From Pseudomonas sp. Au-Pse12 (GTDB taxonomy: Bacteria; Pseudomonadota; Gammaproteobacteria; Pseudomonadales; Pseudomonadaceae): a DNA stretch of 64,000 bases. Numbering within the stretch: position 1 is the stretch's first letter; each line of letters begins with the position of its first letter. Location: positions 1,010,525 to 1,074,524 of the forward strand of contig NZ_JAJTTH010000001.1 of the NCBI RefSeq assembly GCF_021341665.1, read 5' to 3'. The notes beneath the pieces are model-generated. The model had not been told where the DNA came from, ran no database searches, and saw only the letters and a list, made by a program, of their open reading frames with translations. Both the position numbers and the translations under genes were made by a program. Positions 26,219-34,145 of the stretch are shown piece after piece.

Positions 26219-28603
26219 TCATTGCACCGGTACCGCCCGAATCGACGCCCGCGGCGCCTGCGGCCCCCCCTGCAACGACACCGGCACCGCCTCCGGAATC
26301 GCCTTGCTCGCCGCCGGCAACTGCGGCGCCTGCATATCCGGCATCGCCCAACTACGCTCCGGCTGCAACGCCCCCTGCGCCCGGCGCATGAAGTCATAGC
26401 GATTGAGGGTAATGCTGCGCCCCGCGCCACTGTCACGAATGATGTAAGGCCGCAGGAACACCATCAGGTTGGTCTTGGTCGCACTGCGCTTTTCATTGCG
26501 AAACAACGCCCCGACCCCGGGAATGCTCGACAGCCACGGCACCGCGTCATTGCTCTGGCTGTAGCCGTCCTGCAGCAAACCGCCCAGGACCATGATCTGC
26601 CCGTCATCCAGCAGGATGCTGGTGTCGATCGCCCGCTTGTTGGTCACGGTCCCGGCATCCACCGAGGCTCGGGGGTCAACACTGCTGACCTCCTGGTAGA
26701 TGTCCAGCTTCACCGTGCCACCCTCGGAAATCTGCGGCCGCACGTTGAGCTTCAACCCCACCTCTTCACGCTGCACGGTCTGGAACGGGTTGTTGCTGGT
26801 GCCGCCGCCACCGGTCACGTAGCTGCCGGTGACGAAGGGAATGGTCTGGCCGACAAAGATGCTCGCCGCCTCGTTGTCCAGGGTCAAAAGGTTCGGCGTC
26901 GACAGCACGTTGGTCCCGCCCTTGCTCTTCAAGGCACGGGCCAGGACCTTGAGGTCCAGCACCTTGCCGATCCCCGGGATGTCCACCGTGCCGTTGACCA
27001 CGCCGATGTTCAGGCCCTTGGGCAAGGCGTCGATGCTGGTCTTGCTGGCCGGGCTGCCCACCAGCCCGCTGCCGCCGAGGTTGACCCCGCCAAAACCACC
27101 ACGGCCACCGAGGTTGCCGGCCTGCCATTGCACGCCGAACTCGCTGGCGTCGTCTTCGCTGACTTCGACGATCAGGCTTTCGATCACCACCTGGGCACGA
27201 CGCTGGTCGAGCTGGTCGATGACTTCCCGCAGGTTGCGGTACAGCGGGTCCGGCGCGGAAATCAGCAAGGTGTTGGTGGTGGCGTCGGCCTGGATGGTCA
27301 CGCCGCCGGCGCTGAACGCGGTGTTCTGGTCGTTCTGCTGACCGCTGCCACTCAGGCTGCTGGTGCTGCCGCCCTGGCCATAGGCGCCGCTGCCACTGCT
27401 GCTGTTGAGGTTGCCGCTGGCGGTGGGCGTGCCGCTGCTGTTCTGGCTGCTGCCCTGGCTGCCCTGGGTGCTGGCGCCCATGCCGCTGAGCATGGCCCGG
27501 GCACCGTCGCTGCTGGCGCTGTCGCTTTCGCCGGTGAGCAGCCCGCGCAGGGCCTGGGCCAGCTTGCCGGCCTGGGCGTTGCGCAGGTAGACCACGTGCA
27601 GGTTGCTCGGGTTGCTCTGGGCGTTGTCCAGTTTGTAGATCAGGTTGCGCGCCAGCTCGGTGCGTTCCGGGCTGCCGGCGCGGATGATGATGGAGTTGGA
27701 GCGCGGGTCGCCGATCACGCTGATCTTCTGGGTCTGGTCCGCGCCTTGGGTCTCCAGCAGCTCGGCCACCATGGTCGCAATGTCCACGGCAATGCCGTTC
27801 TGCACCGCCACCACATCGGTGTCGATGGCGCTCGGGGTGTCGATGCCGCTGATGAGCTGCGCCACCCGCTGCAGGTTCTCGGCGTAATCGGTGACCACGA
27901 TGGTGTTGTTGCCCGGGTAGGCGTTGATCGGGTTGTTCGGCGACACAATGGGCCGCAGCACCGGAATCAGGTTGACCGCGTTTTCATATTGCAGGCGGAA
28001 GGTACGGGTCAGCATGCCATTGCCCGCCGGTTTGTCGGCGCTGTAGATCGGCCCGCCCAGCAGCTTGGCGTCGGCTTCCGGCACCACCTGCGCCACCCCG
28101 CCCACGTCCACCACGGCAAAGCCCTGCATGCGCAGGGCCGCCAGCAGCATCTCGTAGGCCTGGTGCGCCGGCACCTGGCCTTCGCTGACCAAGGTCAGGT
28201 TGCCCTTGACCCGAGGGTCGACCAGGAACTGCTGGCCGGTGGAGCGGGACAAGGCGCGCACCACCGCCTGGATATCGGCCTCGACGAAGTTCAATTGCAC
28301 GGGCTGGTCGCCCAGCGGGTTGCGCGGCACACCGGTGCTGCGCGAGGTGCCCTGGCCGCGGCTGCTGTTGGTCACCGGGTGCAGGACTTTCGGCCGCTGG
28401 GCCTGCTGCGTCTGCAGGCGCTCGCGGTCCGCCAGGGCATCGCCGCTGCGTCGGGTATCGCCCAGCGGCTGGCCCAGCTCACTGTCCACCAGCAAGGGCG
28501 GCGGCGTGGTGGAGGTGGTGTTGCTGCAGGCCCCCAGCGCCAGCAGCAGAAAAGGTGCGGCCTTGCGACACTGGCGCGCGTAGTTGGAACCTGACCACTT
28601 CAT
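26219..28603 (-). CDS. hxcQ: Type II secretion outer-membrane secretin GspD (HxcQ), lipoprotein
   Basis: Encodes 794 residues. The signal peptide ends in a lipobox (LLLALGACS), so the mature protein is lipid-anchored at Cys. The P. aeruginosa HxcQ secretin is likewise a lipoprotein that reaches the outer membrane without a pilotin. A Pro/Gln-rich linker is followed by N0-N3 ring domains (about 100-480). N3 is interrupted by a long Ser/Gly/Gln/Asn-rich loop (about residues 370-430). The secretin barrel domain follows (VPFVTGSYVTGGGGT..., EVGLKLNVRPQI, DDGQIMVLGGLLQD). The start codon lies within the last codons of hxcZ (4-nt overlap). The protein forms the exit channel for folded substrates such as DING phosphatases. 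Confidence 0.95.
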   Translation of the reverse strand: MKWSGSNYARQCRKAAPFLLLALGACSNTTSTTPPPLLVDSELGQPLGDTRRSGDALADRERLQTQQAQRPKVLHPVTNSSRGQGTSRSTGVPRNPLGDQPVQLNFVEADIQAVVRALSRSTGQQFLVDPRVKGNLTLVSEGQVPAHQAYEMLLAALRMQGFAVVDVGGVAQVVPEADAKLLGGPIYSADKPAGNGMLTRTFRLQYENAVNLIPVLRPIVSPNNPINAYPGNNTIVVTDYAENLQRVAQLISGIDTPSAIDTDVVAVQNGIAVDIATMVAELLETQGADQTQKISVIGDPRSNSIIIRAGSPERTELARNLIYKLDNAQSNPSNLHVVYLRNAQAGKLAQALRGLLTGESDSASSDGARAMLSGMGASTQGSQGSSQNSSGTPTASGNLNSSSGSGAYGQGGSTSSLSGSGQQNDQNTAFSAGGVTIQADATTNTLLISAPDPLYRNLREVIDQLDQRRAQVVIESLIVEVSEDDASEFGVQWQAGNLGGRGGFGGVNLGGSGLVGSPASKTSIDALPKGLNIGVVNGTVDIPGIGKVLDLKVLARALKSKGGTNVLSTPNLLTLDNEAASIFVGQTIPFVTGSYVTGGGGTSNNPFQTVQREEVGLKLNVRPQISEGGTVKLDIYQEVSSVDPRASVDAGTVTNKRAIDTSILLDDGQIMVLGGLLQDGYSQSNDAVPWLSSIPGVGALFRNEKRSATKTNLMVFLRPYIIRDSGAGRSITLNRYDFMRRAQGALQPERSWAMPDMQAPQLPAASKAIPEAVPVSLQGGPQAPRASIRAVPVQ

Positions 28604-29166
28604 GAAGCTTCCTTAGCGCCCTGCGCCTGATCCATGCGAACGGTCCCGGACAGTGTGCCTGCCGAGTCTTGGGCGGCGGCCGTGCCTGCGCGTTGCAGAC
28701 GAGCCTCCACCACCTGCAGTGAAAACTGCCGGGGAGCCCCCAGCAGCCAGCCGACCACGGCATCCGCCGGGGCCTGCTCAAAGGTCAACCGCCAGCTCTC
28801 GGGGCCGGCTTGATCCGCGTGTTGCAGTTGGTAGCGGTCCTTGAGCCCGGCATCGTCCAGGGCCTGGCGCAGGGACTGTTCCAGGCTCTCGCCCGGGGTC
28901 TGGCGGTGGCCCGCCGCGACGTCGTGCAGCAGCACTTCCAGGGCCTCGGCCTGGGAGCGCAGCTTGGGGGTCTCGGCTTGCCAATACGCGATCTGCTTCA
29001 GTGGCGGCTGAATCAACAGCAACCACAGCAACAACCCCAGCAGGCCCAGGGCGGCGCCCCCCAGCAGGCGTCTTTCGCGCAGGGCCAGGCCGTTCCAGTG
29101 GCCCCGGGCCTGGGCCAGCAGGCGCGAGCAGCGCGCCTGATACTGCGCCAGCAGGGCCTTATTCAT
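28600..29166 (-). CDS. hxcZ: Type II secretion platform protein GspM (HxcZ)
   Basis: Encodes 188 residues. The N-terminal cytoplasmic part ends in a single membrane helix (GAALGLLGLLLWLLLIQPPL, about 36-55), followed by a periplasmic coiled-coil and a small ferredoxin-like domain (SLEQSLRQALDDAGL, then VVGWLLGAPRQFSLQVVEARL). This is the usual GspM plan, and its partner GspL is encoded immediately upstream. It overlaps hxcY by 8 bp and hxcQ by 4 bp, so the genes form one coupled operon. GspM sequences are poorly conserved; the call depends on the topology and the position between GspL and GspD. Confidence 0.88.
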   Translation of the reverse strand: MNKALLAQYQARCSRLLAQARGHWNGLALRERRLLGGAALGLLGLLLWLLLIQPPLKQIAYWQAETPKLRSQAEALEVLLHDVAAGHRQTPGESLEQSLRQALDDAGLKDRYQLQHADQAGPESWRLTFEQAPADAVVGWLLGAPRQFSLQVVEARLQRAGTAAAQDSAGTLSGTVRMDQAQGAKEAS

Positions 29167-30367
29167 GTTCGTCTCCCGTTGCCTCGTCCGCGTTCTCGAC
29201 GGTTGCCGCCGCCCCCGGGCTCAGGGCCCAGCCATTGCCTTGGGCCTGGGCGCTGTAGCCGGCCTGGGCCAAGGCCCCCTGCCAGGCGCTGTCGGTGGTT
29301 TTCACCGCGTCGGGCAACAATTCGAGCTGCAAGCGCTCGTCGGCAAAACTCAGGCTTTGCACGCTGCCCACCATGAATGGCATGGCCAGGCCGGCCTGGC
29401 TCAGCAGGTGGGCGAAACCCTGGGCCGAGCCCGCCGCCGCGCCGCTCTGGCGCGCCGCCAGTTGCTGACGCGCCTGTTGCAACGGGTTGAGCACCACCGG
29501 CAATTCGGGGAACACCTGCTTCACCCGCTGGCTCATCTGCGTCTTCAGGCGCTGGCCCTGCTCGGCTTCGCGGGCGGCGTAGAGGTTCAGCCCCAGCACC
29601 CAGACCGCCACCGCCAGGGCACAACAACCCAGGGCCCGACCCCAGCCCCGGGGCGCGCTATGGCCAGCCAGCGCCGCGCCGTGCAGGCCCCAGGCGGGCG
29701 GCGTGCCGCTGAAACGCTGGGGCACCGGCCCTTGCGGCGGCGGTTGAGGTCCTGCCAGCGCTGGCGCATCGCCGACCCAGCACAGCGGGCTACCGCTGGC
29801 GTGCAACTGCTCCAGGGTCTCGGCCATCAACGGTTGCACGCTGCCCTGGGTGGCGCTGTGGCGCACCAGCAACTGCTCGTCCAGCAGGCACACACTGAGC
29901 TGCCCGGGCGGCGGCACCGGCAAGGCGTAAGGCGCCGGGTACAGGCCCGAGAGCACCAGCCCGGCCCGCTCCAGCACGCGCCCCAGGGCTTGCAGGCGCT
30001 CCCGCGGCAGCCAGCTCAAGGCCACCTGCCCCTGCGCATCGCGCGGGCCGTGGGCCACGTGCATCGCCTCGCTGGGGCCGAGGATCAGCGCCTGGGCCGC
30101 GCAGGCCACGGCGGCCTTGATCCGGGCAGCGGGCAGTTGCGGCAGTTCGATACAGGTCAAGAGGCTGTCCTGCGGATGCAGGAAGCACTCCAGCATCGGC
30201 GGCTTGCCCCCCTGGCCCGCGCGCCCCAGTTGCTGCAGGGCGCAGCGCCCGGTGGCCGTGGTACGCCCGCCGCGGTCGAGCCGGGCGAAGTCCACCAGGC
30301 ACTGTTCCGGCGTCTCGCTGCCCAGCAGCGAATCCAAGGGCGGCAGCCCGATGCGCAAGCGGCTCAT
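29159..30367 (-). CDS. hxcY: Type II secretion platform protein GspL (HxcY)
   Basis: Encodes 402 residues from the ATG at 30367, which overlaps the hxcX stop as ATGA. A longer upstream frame is not used. The N-terminal cytoplasmic actin-like domain (about 1-240) recruits the GspE ATPase. A membrane helix (ALGCCALAVAVWVLGLNLYA, about 255-275) leads to a periplasmic ferredoxin-like region (ARQQLAARQSGAAAGSAQGF...LLSQAGLAMP...LQLELLPDAV). The protein is rich in Ala, Gln and Pro. It pairs with HxcZ to link the ATPase to the pseudopilus. Overlaps on both sides indicate strict cotranscription. The start choice is firm because of the ATGA junction. Confidence 0.9.
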   Translation of the reverse strand: MSRLRIGLPPLDSLLGSETPEQCLVDFARLDRGGRTTATGRCALQQLGRAGQGGKPPMLECFLHPQDSLLTCIELPQLPAARIKAAVACAAQALILGPSEAMHVAHGPRDAQGQVALSWLPRERLQALGRVLERAGLVLSGLYPAPYALPVPPPGQLSVCLLDEQLLVRHSATQGSVQPLMAETLEQLHASGSPLCWVGDAPALAGPQPPPQGPVPQRFSGTPPAWGLHGAALAGHSAPRGWGRALGCCALAVAVWVLGLNLYAAREAEQGQRLKTQMSQRVKQVFPELPVVLNPLQQARQQLAARQSGAAAGSAQGFAHLLSQAGLAMPFMVGSVQSLSFADERLQLELLPDAVKTTDSAWQGALAQAGYSAQAQGNGWALSPGAAATVENADEATGDEHE

Positions 30368-31344
30368 GCGCCCACCCGTGACCAGATCACCTGGGGCATG
30401 CGGTCCTCGGGGCGGTGCAGCAGCGCCTGCAGGCTGACCCGGCGCTGATCGCGGCGGGCCTGGCCCTGGAGCAGGAACCATTCGCTGGTGATGCCGACCT
30501 TGATCTGCTCGACCTGCAATGCCGGTAGGCGCAGGCGGTTGACGAAATCGCCACGGTTGATGAACCAGCGCCCGGCATCACGCTCTGCCACCAACGCCCT
30601 GGCCCGCGACAGGTCCAGCCCCGGCACCACCGCCGCCAGCACCTCGGCGCTGGCGGTGTTGCCGTTGACCCAGGTATTGCCCGGCAGAATGCTCACGTAC
30701 GCCTCCAGCCGCGCCAGCACGTCCGGGGTCAGCCCCGGCAGGCCCTGCAAATCGTCGAGGCTGCGCAGCATCGGCTGCCTGGGCGCCAGGCTCGGTGCCG
30801 GCGCGCCCGCCGAAGTCTGGCGGCCACTGTTGAAACTGCCATGGCTGCTGCTCGGCGCCGGCGTGTGCAGGCGCTGGGGATAGGAAGCGATCACCCGCTG
30901 GCTGATGCGCCGGCTCAGCGCGGCGTCGATGCCAATCAGCTGGCACAACCGTTGGAAACTCTGCAGTTGCACCGCGTCCACTTCCTGGTTGGACACCAGG
31001 TTGCGCAGGTTGAAGGTGCCTTGCAGGTCGTGCAGGCGGCCCTGGAACGCTGCGTTGAAGCCGCCCAGGGCCTGGTCGTCGATGGGCCGCGCCCAGGCCT
31101 GGTCGAGGCGCGTCAGCACGTCACGCTGGCGCGCCTCCCAGAGCAACTGCCGGCTGTATTCCAGGCCACCCTGGAGCACCCCGGCGCCGACGACCCGCGC
31201 CTGCTCGGCTTCCACCGCGCGGGTAAAGGAGGTTTGCCGGGTGAGCATGCCGCCAGCAATCACCGCCACCACCGCGGCAATCAGCAACGCGCTGATGATG
31301 GCCATGCCCCGCTGCTTCGCCGCACTGGGCGAATGGGCTTTCAC
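30364..31344 (-). CDS. hxcX: Minor pseudopilin GspK (HxcX)
   Basis: Encodes 326 residues from a likely GTG at 31344 (VKAHSPSAAKQRG). The start lies 8 bp after the hxcT stop and is preceded by AGGGC. The prepilin cleavage site is KQRG-MAIISALLIAAVV. As usual for GspK, the conserved Glu at +5 is absent. The large globular domain includes TFNLRNLVSNQEVDAVQLQ, the typical GspK calcium/helical region with DDLQGLPGLTP, and WVNGNTASAEVLAAVVPGLD. GspK caps the pseudopilus tip together with GspI and GspJ. Long upstream in-frame codons belong to an antisense-like reading of hxcT and are rejected. A Met codon also lies at the cleavage site, but starting there would remove the leader. Confidence 0.88.
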   Translation of the reverse strand: MKAHSPSAAKQRGMAIISALLIAAVVAVIAGGMLTRQTSFTRAVEAEQARVVGAGVLQGGLEYSRQLLWEARQRDVLTRLDQAWARPIDDQALGGFNAAFQGRLHDLQGTFNLRNLVSNQEVDAVQLQSFQRLCQLIGIDAALSRRISQRVIASYPQRLHTPAPSSSHGSFNSGRQTSAGAPAPSLAPRQPMLRSLDDLQGLPGLTPDVLARLEAYVSILPGNTWVNGNTASAEVLAAVVPGLDLSRARALVAERDAGRWFINRGDFVNRLRLPALQVEQIKVGITSEWFLLQGQARRDQRRVSLQALLHRPEDRMPQVIWSRVGA

Positions 31345-31352
31345 GGGCGGCC

Positions 31353-31802
31353 CTATAGCTGCCAGGAGCCGATATCGGCATTCACGCCGTCGCCGTCGGG
31401 CTGGCCGTCGGCACCGAGGGAGAACACGTCCACTTCGCCATTGGCGCCCGGGTTTAGGTAGTGATAGGGGCGCCCCCAAGGGTCGTTGGGCAGGCGTTCC
31501 AGGTAAGAGCGCCAGTTGCTGTCCTTGGCGTTGGCCGGGCGCTCCACCAGCACCTTCAGGCCCTGGTTCATGCTCGGGTAGCTGCCGTGGTCCAGGCGAT
31601 AGAGCTTCAAGGCCTGCATCAGCCCGGCGATGTCCTGCCTGGCCGCCGTGGCCCGCGCCTGGTCCGGGCGATCCAGGACCTTGGGCACCACCATGGCCGC
31701 CAGGATCCCGAGGATCACCACCACGACCATGATCTCGATCAGGGTGAAGCCACGCTGGCGGCGCGGGCCTCGGGGCGGGGATGTTACAGGCGCGATATCC
31801 AT
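31353..31802 (-). CDS. hxcT: Major pseudopilin GspG (HxcT)
   Basis: Encodes 149 residues from the ATG at 31802 (MDIAPVTSPP), with AAGGAA 7 nt upstream. A rather long 17-residue basic leader precedes the cleavage site RQRG-FTLIEIMVVVVILGILAA, with Glu at +5. The C-terminal part has the GspG signature: YRLDHGSYPSMNQGLKVLVERP, LPNDPWGRPYHYLNPG and a final calcium-site-like DVFSLGADGQPDGDG. It is the main subunit of the pseudopilus and is processed by the shared prepilin peptidase, which is not in this window. It heads the minus-strand operon T-X-Y-Z-Q. The 148 bp separating it from the divergent hxcV must contain both promoters. Confidence 0.95.
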   Translation of the reverse strand: MDIAPVTSPPRGPRRQRGFTLIEIMVVVVILGILAAMVVPKVLDRPDQARATAARQDIAGLMQALKLYRLDHGSYPSMNQGLKVLVERPANAKDSNWRSYLERLPNDPWGRPYHYLNPGANGEVDVFSLGADGQPDGDGVNADIGSWQL

Positions 31803-31950
31803 CTCGACATTCCTTGGCGTCAGTTCGATTCGTCGCGCAGTGTTGCAAGAAGATATGTCAGTGGTATTGAAAAACCTCGGGAGTTTCGGTCGCCATTCGG
31901 TCAAGCCGGCAGGCTAGTCTGCGAGGCTGTTTCCCGGTTTCGAGCGGCCC

Positions 31951-32337
31951 ATGCAAGCCCTGCGCAAACACGCTGGTTTCACCCTGATCGAAGTGCTGGT
32001 GGCGCTGGCCATCATTGCCGTGGCCATGGCCGCGGCCGTGCGCGTGGCCGGCCTGATGACCCAGAGCAACGGCCTGCTGCGGGACAAGTCCCTGGCCCTG
32101 CTGGCGGCCCAGAGCCGAATCGCCGAGGTGCGCCTGGAAGGCCGCCTGAACAGCGGCGTGAAGCACCTCGATTGCGACCAGGGGCGGCTCAAGCTGCGCT
32201 GCGAAACCCGCATCACCGCGGGCCATGCGCCGGGGCTGGTGCGGGTCAGCGTGCAGGTCCACGACCGCAGCCGCGAGGCGCCGCCCCTGGCACGCCTGGA
32301 GACCCTGGTCAGCCGGCCCCCGGTGCCACGCCAGTGA
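31951..32337 (+). CDS. hxcV: Minor pseudopilin GspI (HxcV)
   Basis: Encodes 128 residues. The short leader MQALRKHAG is followed by FTLIEVLVALAIIAVAMAAA, with Glu at +5. A DKSLALLAAQSRIAEVRL helix and a small beta domain (HLDCDQGRLKLRCETRI, with two Cys) follow. It matches GspI in length and in the MxRRxxGFTLIEVLVALAI pattern, and is part of the pseudopilus tip complex. The ribosome site is weak (GAGCGG). It is transcribed alone on the plus strand: hxcP follows on the other strand only 3 bp beyond its stop, so the two genes converge. Confidence 0.88.
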   Translation: MQALRKHAGFTLIEVLVALAIIAVAMAAAVRVAGLMTQSNGLLRDKSLALLAAQSRIAEVRLEGRLNSGVKHLDCDQGRLKLRCETRITAGHAPGLVRVSVQVHDRSREAPPLARLETLVSRPPVPRQ

Positions 32338-32340
32338 GGC

Positions 32341-32781
32341 TTAGCGAATCAGCCGTGGCAGGCTTGGCGAGTCCGGCAGCTTGCTGACCTTGATCCGCGA
32401 GGGCTCGCCCGCGCGCTCGATCAGCACCCCGTCGGCTTCGATGGCCACCAGGCGCACGCCCTGGGTCAGGGTTTCCCCGGCCAGGAAGCTGCGCGGCGGG
32501 CCGTCGTTCAGGCGCAGCACCGCCACCGCGCCGCGGGCGCCGGCCATGACCCCGGAAACCGTGATCTCGACCGCCGCCGGCCGGTCGGCAAACCATTGCA
32601 GGGCCGGGTTGTCGGAACGCGCGGCGAGCACCTGGGGCGCCACCGCCGGGGTCTGCGATTCGGCTGGGGTCAGCAGCAGCGACGACCAGGTGGCGACGCC
32701 GCCCAGGGCCGCCAGCAAGGCCACGTATTGCAGCAACCGGGGGGCGTCAAGGCGTGGCGAAAATGACATGGCACGTAGCAT
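32341..32781 (-). CDS. hxcP: Type II secretion protein GspC (HxcP)
   Basis: Encodes 146 residues. A perfect AGGAGGT lies 7 nt before the ATG at 32781. There is one N-terminal membrane helix (LLQYVALLAALGGVATWSSLLL, about 16-37) and then a periplasmic HR domain (about 75-140: AVAVLRLNDGPPRSFLAGETLTQGVRLVAIEADGVLIERAGE), which contacts the secretin N0 domain. It lacks the C-terminal PDZ or coiled coil of larger GspC proteins and is therefore short. It lies on the opposite strand to the flanking pseudopilin genes hxcV and hxcU, so it has its own promoter in the 118 bp upstream. It connects the inner platform to HxcQ. Confidence 0.85.
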   Translation of the reverse strand: MLRAMSFSPRLDAPRLLQYVALLAALGGVATWSSLLLTPAESQTPAVAPQVLAARSDNPALQWFADRPAAVEITVSGVMAGARGAVAVLRLNDGPPRSFLAGETLTQGVRLVAIEADGVLIERAGEPSRIKVSKLPDSPSLPRLIR

Positions 32782-32899
32782 CGGTGGGACCTCCTGTTTG
32801 TCCGTTCCCGCAGCCTACAGGTCAATTCTCACGGTTTTATTTCATCGGACGATCATCTGCCCAAGGCAAGCTGGTCGAGTCGCCAAGGAGTGCCATCGG

Positions 32900-33361
32900 A
32901 TGCCGTCACGCACGCAACAAGGTTTCACCCTGATCGAACTGATGGTGGTGCTGGTGATCATCGGCATCGCCAGCGCGGCCGTGGGCCTGAGCATCAAGCC
33001 CGACCCGCTGCAAGCGCTGCGCAAGGACGCCGAGCGCCTGGCGCAACTGCTGCAAGTGGCCCAGGCCGAGGCGCGCACCGACGGTCGGCCGATCACCTGG
33101 CGGGCCACGGCCAAGGGCTATGCCTTCAGCCGCCAGGCGCTATCCGGGAGCGGCCTCGATGACTTGCATGACGACGCCCAACTGCGCCCCCGGTCCTGGG
33201 AAACCCCGGCCCTGCAAGTGCGCATCGAGCCCAAGCAGCGCCTGGTGCTCAACGCCGAGTGGATCAACCCTGCGCTGCGGCTGGTGTTGTCCGACGGCCT
33301 GCACAGCCTCAGCCTGGAGCGCAGCGCCAGCGGCCAGCTGCGGGTGGTGACCCAGCCATGA
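32900..33361 (+). CDS. hxcU: Minor pseudopilin GspH (HxcU)
   Basis: Encodes 153 residues from the ATG at 32900 (MPSRTQQG). AAGGAG lies about 9 nt upstream; the longer upstream frame runs antisense through hxcP. The prepilin motif TQQG-FTLIELMVVLVIIGIASA has Glu at +5. The globular part (ALRKDAERLAQLLQVAQAEARTDGRPITWRATAKGYAF) is the typical GspH domain with the 'R-D-RPI-W' feature. It sits just below the GspI-J-K tip of the pseudopilus. Its TGA overlaps the ATG of hxcW, so the two are coupled. Confidence 0.92.
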   Translation: MPSRTQQGFTLIELMVVLVIIGIASAAVGLSIKPDPLQALRKDAERLAQLLQVAQAEARTDGRPITWRATAKGYAFSRQALSGSGLDDLHDDAQLRPRSWETPALQVRIEPKQRLVLNAEWINPALRLVLSDGLHSLSLERSASGQLRVVTQP

Positions 33362-33969
33362 AACGCCGCCAGCAGGGCTTCACCCTGATCGAAGTCATGG
33401 TTGCAATCATGCTCATGGCGGTGGTCAGCCTGATCGCCTGGCGCGGGCTGGACAGCGTCACCCGGGCCGACACTCACCTGAAAGCCAGCACCGAACAGAC
33501 CGAGGAACTGCTGCGCAGCCTCAACCAGCTGGAACGCGACGTGGCCCTGCGCGCCGCCACCCAACTGCGCGAGCCGACCCTGGGCGACAGCGAAGAGGCC
33601 GTGCCCGAAAGCCCGCCGCCGCTGAGCGTGCGCAGCTCCGACAGCCAGGGCTTTGCCCTGGAAGTGATCCGCAGCGCCGCCACCCCGGGGGCAGGCCTGC
33701 AACGGGTGCGCTGGTGGCTCAAGGGCGACACCCTGTACCGCGCCGTGGCCGAGGCACGCGATCGCTACCCCTTGCCCGCGCCCCGGGACGCGGTGGCGGT
33801 GTTGAGCCGGGTCAGTGATCTGCAGGTTCGGGTCTGGGACCCCGACAAGGGCTGGCGCCAGCTCAGCGGCAACCGCCGGGACAACCCCCAGGGCCTGGAG
33901 ATCCGCCTGACCCGGCAAACGCCCCAGGGCCAGGAGCATTACCGGCAAGTGCTGGGCCCCCTGCTCTAA
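33358..33969 (+). CDS. hxcW: Minor pseudopilin GspJ (HxcW)
   Basis: Encodes 203 residues. The leader MKRRQQG precedes FTLIEVMVAIMLMAVVSLIAWRGLD, with Glu at +5. The GspJ features are TEELLRSLNQLERDVALRAATQL, a beta domain with LQRVRWWLKGDTLYRAVAEARDRYPLP, and a late QVRVWDPDKGWR. With GspI and GspK it forms the pseudopilus tip that initiates assembly. It starts inside the hxcU stop (ATGA). A REPIN begins 10 bp after its stop, and no classical terminator is visible. Confidence 0.92.
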   Translation: MKRRQQGFTLIEVMVAIMLMAVVSLIAWRGLDSVTRADTHLKASTEQTEELLRSLNQLERDVALRAATQLREPTLGDSEEAVPESPPPLSVRSSDSQGFALEVIRSAATPGAGLQRVRWWLKGDTLYRAVAEARDRYPLPAPRDAVAVLSRVSDLQVRVWDPDKGWRQLSGNRRDNPQGLEIRLTRQTPQGQEHYRQVLGPLL

Positions 33970-33978
33970 CCGGCTTCG

Positions 33979-34123
33979 TGTAGCCGCTGCCGCAGGCTGC
34001 GAGCGGCTTGGGCGGCGCAGGCGACGCGGCGGTCTTGAAGGCGCTGGAGGTTCGGCGGGAGACCGCCAGGCAAGGTCCTGCGGACCTTCGCGCAGCCTCG
34101 CCAGAGGCTCGGCAGCGGCTACA
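33979..34123. repeat. REPIN between hxcW and vreR
   Basis: TGTAGCCGCTGCCGCAGGCT at the left and GGCAGCGGCTACA at the right enclose an inner hairpin, AAGGTCCTGCGGACCTT. The inner and outer segments match, in reverse, the 157-bp units near 45.6-46.1 kb. It lies between the convergent hxcW and vreR genes, where it may act as a transcription barrier. Confidence 0.85.
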
Positions 34124-34145
34124 TTGGGGCGATGCGGTCGGCCGC

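Noticed and set aside
25229..26351. Short frames inside the structured repeats on both strands
   Set aside because: The same peptides appear wherever the repeat occurs and the frames shift between copies, whereas paired stem changes are preserved; this favours a structural, non-coding role.
31803..31950. Search for a Pho box between hxcT and hxcV
   Set aside because: Only a single ATGTCAG half-site was found, with no partner at 11-bp spacing.
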